A stretch of 64,000 bases of DNA from JAXGTD01 sp040775095 (GTDB lineage: Bacteria; Pseudomonadota; Gammaproteobacteria; Chromatiales; Chromatiaceae): assembly GCA_040775095.1 (NCBI GenBank), contig JAXGTD010000005.1, positions 18,770 through 82,769 of the forward strand. The letters run 5' to 3'. Below the pieces are notes generated by a model that was not told where the DNA came from, did not search any database, and saw only the letters and a list, made by a program, of their open reading frames with translations. Shown one piece after another: positions 42,131-49,727 of this stretch; the stretch's first letter is position 1, and each line of letters begins with the position of its first letter. The translations under genes and the position numbers were made by a program.

Positions 42131-44971
42131 ATGACTCATCGGCACTCAACAGGGCGCGCGAGCTGGCACCTCCCGGCGGGCATCATGCTCGTCGGGTCCG
42201 TGCTGGTCTGGCCAGGCGTCAGCGCGGCAGCCGCGACCTGCACCATCGACCCCCAAGGCCCCATCAACGCGGGCGATACCGTCCAGTGGTCGGCCAGCCT
42301 AAGCCAGATCCAGGCAACGGGCCGTACCTACCGCTGGATCTTCGAGAACGGCGCTCCGCGCGCCAACATGCGACCCAGACCCCGGGTAAGCTACGACCAG
42401 CCCGGCACGTGGAACACCAGCCTCCAGGTCTCCGACGGCATTCGCACGGCCGACTGCGCCGCGACGATCGTCGTCAATGGCGGTGGCGGTGGCGGTGGCG
42501 GTGGCGGTGGCGGTGGCACGCCGCCAGACGTGTCCATCAACTCGACCAGCCAGAGCTGCGGCGATGCCGATGAGAGCGGCCAGATCGCCTGCCAGTACGA
42601 GCCCGTCCCGGAGCAGCCATTCACCGGCAACAGCGGTTACAGCCTTGTCGCCATCAACGATCTGGGCATGCACTGCGGCGACCTCGACACGCGCATCTCG
42701 AGCATCCTGCCGCCGTTTCAGGTGCTTCTCGCACAGGTCATCCAGAAAGGCGGCGAACCCAATATCCTCGGGCCAGGCCAGGCGAAGGTCTATTACTCGG
42801 CGGTCGCCAACCCCAACGACCCGATCCTCGCCAACGCCGACGCCTTCACCGGCCTGACGGCCAACGGCAGCGTCTACAAGACCAATTTCTGGGACTATCC
42901 GCTCCCGTCGGCCTCCTACGACGCCTTCTACCCGGCCACCAACCCGTTCACGGGCGACCCCATCACACCGCTGGTTGGCCCCCCCTTCAACGTCACCTTC
43001 GACGTCGGCCTGCCGGTGCCCAATGTCGAGGAGCTCTACATCGGCAGCGACGGCCAGGTCGGCGGTCCTGATACGGGCCTGTCGGCGGCGCAACAGGACA
43101 TGCCGGGCATCCTCTCGCCCTATGACTACGCCACCGTGCTGTCGAACATGCCCCAGCAGGTGCACGAGCATCTGGGTGACAAGCCGTTCTTCATCGACTT
43201 CCCGTTCGGCTATGTTGCCAATGACGTGGACTGGTTCGAGGGCGCGGGGATCCCGTTCTCCGCCTACGACGACTTCGGCCGTGAAAATCCCTTCCCGCTG
43301 GTCCGTGTCCAGGCCACCGTCGACGGTAATCCGCCGAACGCGAACGCCAGCAACGTCGTGGCCACGGTGGATACGGTGCTGCCGATCTCCGGCGAGGCCA
43401 GTTGCCGGAACTGCCATGCCGACCCGATGGACGAGAACTTCACCGGCAGCCGCACCGACTACCCGACCCAGAAGCTGCTCACGGCCGGTCTGCCGGTCGC
43501 GGTCAGCGACGATGATCCCTTATTTCAACAGAACAAGGTGCCGGCCAACGTCGCCGTCGAATGGGCCACCGACATCAACGTCCTGCGCCTGCATGACCTC
43601 GATCACGGCGACAAGTATGTCGCCACACCCTGCACCGCCGCCCCCTGTGCCCCGGCGGTGTGCGACATCACGGCCAACGGCGGGCTTGGCAACGCAAACT
43701 GCCTGACCAACAAGGCCCTGGAACAGAATCAACCCGTGGTCTGCCAGGTCTGCCACTACACGCCGGCGCTCGACCTAGGCCAGTTCGGCCCGCAGGCCGG
43801 CGCGCCGGGGACGGCGGCGAATGGACGCAACCAGGTCGCGCATCAGAGTAACTCCCGGGTCATGCACAACCATCACAGCTCGCTGACCGATGACACCGGG
43901 GCGCCACTGCTGGACAACAACGGCGATCCGCTGTTCCCCGTCATCGAGCCACCGGTACAGGCCGCGAACGGCGCCATTACGAACCAGAGCGATCGCCTCG
44001 GGCAGTTGGCGGACTCCTGCTATCAGTGCCATCCAGGGAACAACATCCAGTGCCTGCGGGGCGCCATGTTCAGCGGTGACATGCTCTGCAGCGACTGCCA
44101 TGGCAGCATGGCGGCGGTCGGCTCTGACTTCTCCAACGGCGTCTCGCCATCCAACCCGGGCGGCTTCCAGTTGGGTCTCGGCAACTTCTACGAGTACGCC
44201 AGCGCCCAGCCGCGGGTACCATGGGCGAACGAGCCCGGATGTGGCTCCTGCCATACCGGCGACGCGACCAGCAACGTGGTGACCAACAATAACGATGGCA
44301 TCGCTCCCGCCGACGTCATCGTCAACGTGGCCGACAGCAATGGGAACGCGGACGGCATCCGGCTGCGGCAGGCGTACCGCGTCGGCGACAGCAAGGCCAC
44401 ACCGATCGTACCGGCCAACACCCGTTTCGCGGAGAACCCGATTCCGCAGGACTTCAACGGCTTCGCCAACCCTGGCGCCGCGACCATCCCAGGCAGCGAC
44501 GGGGCCCGGAATCCCAAGCTCTACAGGGTCAGCACGGGCCACGGCGGTGTGATGTGTGAGGGTTGCCACGGCGCGACCCACGCCGAGTGGCCAAACGGGA
44601 ACCCGAACGCCAACGACAACCTGGCGGCCACGCAGTTGCAGGGACACACCGGCAGCATCATCGAGTGCAGCACCTGTCACACCACCAGTCAGTTGCCGTC
44701 CGACACCCAGGACGGCCCCCATGGCATGCACCTCGTGAACGACACTCGGTTCTGGAAGGAGGCACACAAGGATGCGGCCAAGCGTGAGAATGGGCGCCCT
44801 GGCGGCGGTACCTGCGGTTCCTGCCACGGCGCCGACCACCTCGGTACCGTGCTCTCGCGTGCCCCCGTCGACCGCACTTGGCGCGTGGAGAGCCGGGATC
44901 GCACGGTCGCCGCCGGCGAGCCGGTCGCCTGCGATGTCTGCCACAGCCTCAGCAAGAGCTTCGACGACTGA
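42131..44971 (+). CDS. Large nine-heme cytochrome c with PKD-like N-domain
   Basis: A 946-residue exported protein. The signal peptide (PAGIMLVGSVLVWPGVSA-AAA) is followed by a PKD-like beta domain (about 38-115: INAGDTVQWSASLS, GTWNTSLQVSDGIRTADC), a 13-glycine linker (117-129) and a heme-free region (about 150-420, with NDLGMHCGDLD). A C-terminal half follows with nine CxxCH motifs between residues 425 and 938: CRNCH, CQVCH, CYQCH, CSDCH, CGSCH, CEGCH, CSTCH, CGSCH, CDVCH. The ATG at 42131 has GGAG 9 nt upstream. It presumably carries electrons in or across the envelope; no outer-membrane porin partner is here. Confidence 0.9.
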   Translation: MTHRHSTGRASWHLPAGIMLVGSVLVWPGVSAAAATCTIDPQGPINAGDTVQWSASLSQIQATGRTYRWIFENGAPRANMRPRPRVSYDQPGTWNTSLQVSDGIRTADCAATIVVNGGGGGGGGGGGGGTPPDVSINSTSQSCGDADESGQIACQYEPVPEQPFTGNSGYSLVAINDLGMHCGDLDTRISSILPPFQVLLAQVIQKGGEPNILGPGQAKVYYSAVANPNDPILANADAFTGLTANGSVYKTNFWDYPLPSASYDAFYPATNPFTGDPITPLVGPPFNVTFDVGLPVPNVEELYIGSDGQVGGPDTGLSAAQQDMPGILSPYDYATVLSNMPQQVHEHLGDKPFFIDFPFGYVANDVDWFEGAGIPFSAYDDFGRENPFPLVRVQATVDGNPPNANASNVVATVDTVLPISGEASCRNCHADPMDENFTGSRTDYPTQKLLTAGLPVAVSDDDPLFQQNKVPANVAVEWATDINVLRLHDLDHGDKYVATPCTAAPCAPAVCDITANGGLGNANCLTNKALEQNQPVVCQVCHYTPALDLGQFGPQAGAPGTAANGRNQVAHQSNSRVMHNHHSSLTDDTGAPLLDNNGDPLFPVIEPPVQAANGAITNQSDRLGQLADSCYQCHPGNNIQCLRGAMFSGDMLCSDCHGSMAAVGSDFSNGVSPSNPGGFQLGLGNFYEYASAQPRVPWANEPGCGSCHTGDATSNVVTNNNDGIAPADVIVNVADSNGNADGIRLRQAYRVGDSKATPIVPANTRFAENPIPQDFNGFANPGAATIPGSDGARNPKLYRVSTGHGGVMCEGCHGATHAEWPNGNPNANDNLAATQLQGHTGSIIECSTCHTTSQLPSDTQDGPHGMHLVNDTRFWKEAHKDAAKRENGRPGGGTCGSCHGADHLGTVLSRAPVDRTWRVESRDRTVAAGEPVACDVCHSLSKSFDD
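42479..42517. repeat. Hexanucleotide (GGCGGT)6 microsatellite coding poly-glycine
   Basis: Six GGCGGT units plus GGC code 13 glycines between the PKD-like and the following domain of the cytochrome. Gain or loss of units keeps the frame and changes linker length. Confidence 0.9.
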
Positions 44972-44985
44972 GCATCGGCAGACGC

Positions 44986-45013
44986 GCACGCCCCGTCGGC
45001 AGACGGGGCGTGC
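44986..45013 (+). terminator. Perfect 12-bp hairpin after the 9-heme cytochrome
   Basis: GCACGCCCCGTC (44986-44997), loop GGCA, GACGGGGCGTGC (45002-45013), 14 nt after the stop codon. No T tract follows, so it may stabilise the 3' end rather than terminate by itself. Confidence 0.5.
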
Positions 45014-45128
45014 GGCCGGGATTCCGGGCTGATGCCTTCTACGGATGGATGAGATCAGCCCCCCGGCACCGGCGATTCGAATTGAGCCGCAACCCCAGGC
45101 AACAGGGACGTTGCCGTTCCCCCATGAA

Positions 45129-45160
45129 CCCCGCGGGACGACCCCGCGGGGCCCCTTTTT
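45129..45160 (+). terminator. Rho-independent terminator
   Basis: CCCCGCGGG (45129-45137), 5-nt loop, CCCGCGGGG (45143-45151), then CCCC and five T (45156-45160). It lies between the cytochrome and the TlpA-like gene and would end the cytochrome transcript. Confidence 0.72.
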
Positions 45161-45233
45161 CCGCCGCCGCGCCACGCCCCCGAACGCGCGCTCCTGGACT
45201 CGGCCACGCGCAATGCGCGGCAGGACCCCGACC

Positions 45234-45797
45234 ATGCCGATGCTTGAACAACCCGAAGGCCGGCGCCCGCATGCCCCCCCCCGCATCCTTGCGCTGATCT
45301 GCCTCGCGCTGTGCTCGGCGCCGCTCCCGGCGGACGAGCCATCGCCGGCGCCGGACACCGCGCCCGTTGCGCTCGGACTGCCCGACCTACAGGGCAGGAA
45401 CCGAGAGCTCGCGGACTTCGGGGGCAAGGTGCTGCTGGTCAATTTCTGGGCGAGCTGGTGCGCGCCCTGTGTCGCGGAGATGGCGGGTCTGCAACGCCTT
45501 GCCGATGCCACGGGCGGGCAGCCGTTCGAGGTCATCGGGATAAACGTTGGCGAGACCAAGGGTCGGGCCAGGACCGCGGCCCAGCGCCTCGGCCTGAGGT
45601 TCACGGTGCTGCTCGACAACGATAGCGAGCGGTTCCGTCACTGGGGGGCATCCGTGTTGCCAACGACCTATCTGATCGACGGCCAGGGTCGCGTGCGTCA
45701 GGTCTGGCAGGGGCCGCTGGACTGGGATGGCATCGATGTCGAAACACTCCTGGCGGCGACTCTGACGGGCGAGCCCCCACCGATACCGGATCAATAA
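45234..45797 (+). CDS. TlpA-like thioredoxin-family protein
   Basis: A 187-residue exported thiol-disulfide protein. The signal peptide region is RILALICLALCSAPLPADEP; the redox motif WCAPC sits in LLVNFWASWCAPCVAEMAGL, with cis-proline in VLPTTYLIDGQGRV. Relatives keep apocytochrome c cysteines reduced (ResA/CcmG) or act on other periplasmic thiols, which fits the neighbouring cytochromes. Start 45234 or the ATG two codons later. Confidence 0.87.
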   Translation: MPMLEQPEGRRPHAPPRILALICLALCSAPLPADEPSPAPDTAPVALGLPDLQGRNRELADFGGKVLLVNFWASWCAPCVAEMAGLQRLADATGGQPFEVIGINVGETKGRARTAAQRLGLRFTVLLDNDSERFRHWGASVLPTTYLIDGQGRVRQVWQGPLDWDGIDVETLLAATLTGEPPPIPDQ

Positions 45798-45882
45798 GGC
45801 CTGTCGTCATCGCACCGGGGACGCGCACCGGCACGGGCGATCGCAGGGCCCGTGCGGGTCGCTCCTCACCCGCGCGGCGTCG

Positions 45883-45913
45883 TTGCAGCAGCGCGATCCG
45901 CCTCTGCTATGAT
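45883..45913 (+). promoter_or_regulatory. Possible promoter of the FKBP gene
   Basis: TTGCAG (45883-45888) and TATGAT (45908-45913) are 19 bp apart, 45 nt before the ATG. The -10 is good; the spacing is long. Confidence 0.35.
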
Positions 45914-45958
45914 GCGCGCGCATACCCTATAACCGACTGACAAAGGAGAGGCAGAACG

Positions 45959-46690
45959 ATGAAACCGACCACCCCACTGTGGATCATCCTGGCGGCCGGA
46001 CTGGTGGGACCAGTCCTCGCCGAGGAGCCGCTGAAGATGGACAGCGACACCGCCCGCATCAACTACAGCCTGGGCTATCAGATTGGCGGCGACTTCAAGC
46101 GTCAGGGCATCGAGATGGACCCACGGGCGGTGGTGAAGGGTATCGAGGACGCCCTCTCCGGGGCCGAGCCGCTGATGGATACCCAGGCGATGCAGATCAC
46201 CCTCATGGCGCTCAAACAGAAGATCATCGCCGACCAACAGGCAAAGGCCGCCGAGGCCAAGCGGCAGAAGATCGTCGCGGGCGAGCAGTTCCTGGAGGAG
46301 AACGCCAAACAGCCTGGCGTCGTTACCACCGAGAGCGGGCTCCAGTACCAGATCATCGAGCCGGGCACCGGGAGCAACCCGGGCCCGAGCGACCAGGTGA
46401 CGGTGAACTACCGCGGCACGCTGATCGACGGCACCGAGTTCGACAGCTCGTATTCACGTGGCAGACCCGCCACCTTCCCGTTGAGCGGTGTCATCGAGGG
46501 CTGGACAGAGGGACTCCAGCTCGTGAAAGAGGGGGGCAAGATCAAGCTCTTCGTCCCGCAGCAGCTCGCCTACGGCGACCAGGGCCCGCTGGCGCAGCAG
46601 ACCCTGATCTTCGATGTCGAGCTACTCTCCATCGGCGACCAGTCCAAGGCGCCGGCACCGGCCGAAGGCGAGCCGTCGGCAGGTCAATAG
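45959..46690 (+). CDS. FKBP-type peptidyl-prolyl isomerase (FkpA/Mip-like)
   Basis: A 243-residue periplasmic prolyl isomerase. A signal peptide (PLWIILAAGLVGPVLA) is followed by the N-terminal dimerisation helices (INYSLGYQIGGDFKRQGIEM, then a long helix rich in Lys/Ala) and the FKBP domain (VTVNYRGTLIDGTEFDSSY, GVIEGWTEGLQLVKEGGKIK, IFDVELLSI). AAAGGAGAGG sits 8 nt from the ATG. The C-terminal tail is Pro/Ala-rich. Confidence 0.94.
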   Translation: MKPTTPLWIILAAGLVGPVLAEEPLKMDSDTARINYSLGYQIGGDFKRQGIEMDPRAVVKGIEDALSGAEPLMDTQAMQITLMALKQKIIADQQAKAAEAKRQKIVAGEQFLEENAKQPGVVTTESGLQYQIIEPGTGSNPGPSDQVTVNYRGTLIDGTEFDSSYSRGRPATFPLSGVIEGWTEGLQLVKEGGKIKLFVPQQLAYGDQGPLAQQTLIFDVELLSIGDQSKAPAPAEGEPSAGQ

Positions 46691-46948
46691 GGGCTGACAC
46701 ATCGGCTCCACGGAATACCGGGGCGCCGGGGTCTCCCGCGCCACCCGGATGCGCGCAACCTGGCACGCCCTGCCCGGGTTGACGACGATCAAGGAGCCGA
46801 TCCGCACGCGAGGGCCAACATGGGGCCGTCGCCGGCGAGCGCCCAGCCCCGCCCGCGATCGAGGCGCGTCTGATGCGCGACGGGCGCGGGCAGCGATCAC
46901 GCACCCCCGCCGCCGGCGCCCGTTTTTCGTCACCCTGGAGCTCACGCG

Positions 46949-48179
46949 ATGCCCGAGATCCGCCTGTCCGCCGAGGCTCCCCCCCCCGTTGCCGACATCC
47001 CGGCCGAGCCGCCCCACACCGGGCCCATCATCCATCCCGGTGCTCGCGCTGGGGTTCCGACCCTTCTTTCTCGTCGCTGGCATCGCGGCCGTGCTCTCCA
47101 TGCTGCTGTGGCTGGCGGTACTCTTCGGTGGTCTCACCCCCCCGGACTACCTTCCCGGAACCAACTGGCATGCCCACGAGATGTTGTTCGGATACGCGGC
47201 CGCGGTGATTGCCGGGTTCCTGCTGACGGCGACCCGAAACTGGAGCGGCATGCAGACCGCCAGCGGGGCCGCGCTCGGCGCGCTGGTCCTGCTCTGGCTG
47301 GCGGCGCGGGTCGCGCCCTGGCTCAACGCCCCGGCGCTGATGATCGCGCTGCTCGACGTCGCCTTCTTCCCTGCCCTGGCGTTCTCCCTGTGGCGCCCCC
47401 TTTGGCTCGGGCCAAATCCGTTCAACCGGCTCTTCCTTGCCGTGTTCGCGGGCCTCACGTTGGCATCCGTCCTGGTGAATCTCGACGGGGCCGGGTTCGT
47501 CCCGGGGCTGGCGCCGCGCGGGCAACGCCTGATGCTGGATCTGATCGTGCTGGTGATGTTGCTGGTGGGCGGACGCGTGATGCCATTCTTCACCAAGGCC
47601 GGTCTCGACCGGGCCGAGCCCGCCGTGCACCCGTGGCTCGAGCACCTCACCTTCGCGGCGGCACTGGCCATGCTGGCGATCCATCTGCTCCGGCCGGGTG
47701 ACGGCATCGGCGCGGCGCTGGCCGTCGCCGTCGGCGCACTGCAGCTGGGCAGACTGGTCGGCTGGCACGATGCCCGGGTTTGGCAGACGCCGATGCTCGC
47801 CGTGCTCTTCGCTGGATTTCTCTGGCTCAGCGCTGGCCTGATCCTCGACGGCCTGGCAGCCTGGGGCATCGTGCCGGCCCCGGCCGCGCTACACGCGATC
47901 ACGACCGGCGCCATCGGGGTGCTGACACTGGGTATGATGTCACGGGTGACGCTGGGTCACACCGGACGTGCGATGCAGGCCTCGAGGCTGACCGTGCTCG
48001 CATTTGTGCTGATCAACGCCGCCGCGGCATTGCGCGCTCTGGCACCGATGATCGAGCCGGGGCTCTACCGCGACTGGCTGCTTGGCGCAAGTGTCTGCTG
48101 GATCCTGGCGTTCGCGCTGTTCACCGGCATCTATGGTCCGATGCTCGTCGCCCGCCGTGTCGACGGCCGACCGGGCTGA
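46949..48179 (+). CDS. NnrS family heme/copper membrane protein, 5' end out of frame
   Basis: Twelve-helix inner-membrane protein of the NnrS family, linked to nitric-oxide stress and denitrification. The body from about 47040 reads VLALGFRPFFLVAGIAAVLS, NWHAHEMLFGYAAAVIAGF, GGRVMPFFTKAGL and LGMMSRVTLGHTGR, to the stop at 48179. A well-placed ATG (46949, GGAG 10 nt upstream) opens MPEIRLSAEAPPP in a different frame; dropping one C from the 9-C tract 46979-46987 joins them. Otherwise GTG at 47040 starts a 379-residue protein. Either the tract is a sequencing or slippage error, or the gene is phase-variable. Confidence 0.88.
46979..46987. repeat. C9 homopolymer at the NnrS frame break
   Basis: Nine consecutive C. 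Eight would put the ATG at 46949 in frame with the NnrS body. Confidence 0.8.
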
Positions 48180-48536
48180 TCGGTCATCCTGGAAAGAGCA
48201 GTTCACCGCTTAGCCTCCGATGCAAACGTCTGAGCTTGTTCGCGTTCCGGAGACCTTGGCGAGTCACCCGCCAGGTGAAGGGCGCTACGGCCGTCCAACG
48301 GCGCTTTCTTAGGATGATTTCTCCGGGTGCCCCACAATCACCCGGGTGAGGTGGTAGTATCACGGTAATACTTCCGCCAACTGGCGTCCGTATCCGTGCC
48401 GCGTATTCCGCCCTCGACCAGGCCAGCCATCGCCACGATCCGACCACCCGGGGGTCTCGGCGGGCGTTGGCAAGGCACCCGCGGGGACGATTCCCCGGCC
48501 GGCGTACCACGCGCCACGCCAGGTGGCCACTAGGCA
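48180..48536. promoter_or_regulatory. Regulatory gap before the 2PG-kinase/histidine-kinase operon
   Basis: 357 bp without a convincing gene. It contains the perfect palindrome CACCCGGGTG (48339-48348) and, close by, AGTAT-N7-ATACT (48356-48372) with TAATAC-like -10 bases. These lie about 165-200 nt upstream of the operon start and are candidate operator sites; nothing else stands out. Confidence 0.4.
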
Positions 48537-49727
48537 ATGGGCGCCAGGCTCTTTGTCGTCGATTCAGAGCTCGGGGACAGGACACCGTTTCTGCGCGGCA
48601 TTCTGGTGCAATCGCTGGTCGCGCTCGGCCTGTCGTTCCCGGACGCCTATGACCTGACCCAACACATTCGCGGGCTCCTGGACAAGGAAGGGGGGCCGGT
48701 GGAGAAGGCCCGGCTTCGGGATATGGTGGCGGCGGAGCTGGAGCAGCGTTTCGGCGCACAGACCCGACTGGCCTACACCACGGAGAGGCCGCGCGACGGG
48801 CAGATCACGGTGCGCACGGGCACCCGCGAGGAGGCGTTCTCGGTGGGGGTGTTGACCCGCCACCTGGAGGGTTGCGGCATCCGGTTCGAGGAGGCCACGC
48901 GGGGCGCCCACCTCGTGCAATCCTTCCTGCGCGAGCGCGCCGATCCAGTGATCGACCATCGCGAGTTGCGACGCATCGTCTTCGAGACGCTGTCACAGCG
49001 CTGCTGCGCCGAGGCCGCCCATCGTTATCTCTCGCGGTGTCATCTGCGCGACAGCGGCGTGCCGCTGATCCTGCTCATCGGCGGCGCGACCGGGGCGGGC
49101 AAGAGTACGGTCGCGACCCGACTGGCCTATCTGCTCGACATCGTGCGCACCCAGTCCACCGACATGATGCGCGAGATCATCCGCTGTTACCTGGTCCCCC
49201 ACGTCGCACCCACCCTCGGCTATTCGAGCTTCGATGCCTGGCGCGGTCTGCCGGGGGTCGACGCGCGGCGCTCTCAACCCGAGTCGGACGACCTGGTGGT
49301 GTCCGGCTTCCTGGCCCAGTTCGGCACCGTGAAGGTCGCGCTGGAGGCGACCATCGCGCGCGCCGTCAAGGAGCAGCATGACCTCATCATCGACGGCGTT
49401 CACGTGCTCCCATCGCGGCTGGATCTGGCGGCGATCGGACAAAAGGCACTGATCGTACCGATGGTGTTGGCGGTCACCACCCGCGGTCGGCTCGACGATC
49501 ATCTGCTGCGCCGTGGCAGGGAGCAGCCAAGGCGCGACTCCGAGCATCACCGCCGCACCCTCGACGAGATCTGGCGGCTGCAGGCGTTCATGGTTGATCA
49601 GGCCGAGCGCAACGGCATTCCCGTGATCGCTACCTGGGGCCTTGACGAGACGGTCGCGTCCGTCATGGACGAGGTGGTGCGCCAGATCGGGATCCGGTTT
49701 CCACCGAGGTCCGAGAGCCTGAAATGA
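48537..49727 (+). CDS. 2-phosphoglycerate kinase-like protein with two ATP-cone domains (paralogue 1)
   Basis: A 396-residue P-loop kinase. The C-terminal part resembles archaeal 2-phosphoglycerate kinase (makes 2,3-bisphosphoglycerate): Walker A LIGGATGAGKST (Lys189), then RTQSTDMMREIIRCYL and IIDGVHVLPSRLD. Ahead of it I read two ATP-cone-like units: about residues 3-75 (TPFLRGILVQSLVALGLSF) and 88-165 (EAFSVGVLTRHLEGCGIRF). Archaeal enzymes have one, at about 300 residues. The plant homologue LPA1 affects phytic-acid storage. The stop overlaps the histidine kinase start as ATGA. The substrate is not provable from sequence. Confidence 0.8.
   Translation: MGARLFVVDSELGDRTPFLRGILVQSLVALGLSFPDAYDLTQHIRGLLDKEGGPVEKARLRDMVAAELEQRFGAQTRLAYTTERPRDGQITVRTGTREEAFSVGVLTRHLEGCGIRFEEATRGAHLVQSFLRERADPVIDHRELRRIVFETLSQRCCAEAAHRYLSRCHLRDSGVPLILLIGGATGAGKSTVATRLAYLLDIVRTQSTDMMREIIRCYLVPHVAPTLGYSSFDAWRGLPGVDARRSQPESDDLVVSGFLAQFGTVKVALEATIARAVKEQHDLIIDGVHVLPSRLDLAAIGQKALIVPMVLAVTTRGRLDDHLLRRGREQPRRDSEHHRRTLDEIWRLQAFMVDQAERNGIPVIATWGLDETVASVMDEVVRQIGIRFPPRSESLK

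Noticed and set aside
42518..43400. Heme motifs in the first half of the large cytochrome
   Set aside because: The cysteines here (CGDAD, CQYEP, MHCGD) are not CxxCH; all nine heme sites are in the second half.
43775..45619. 614-residue minus-strand open frame
   Set aside because: Antisense to the cytochrome and crosses the terminator; low-complexity Arg/Gly/Val composition.
46749..46948. Extending NnrS upstream to a start at 46749
   Set aside because: The extra 5' sequence is Arg/Pro-rich, unlike NnrS; the ATG at 46949 with its ribosome site, or the GTG at 47040, fits better.
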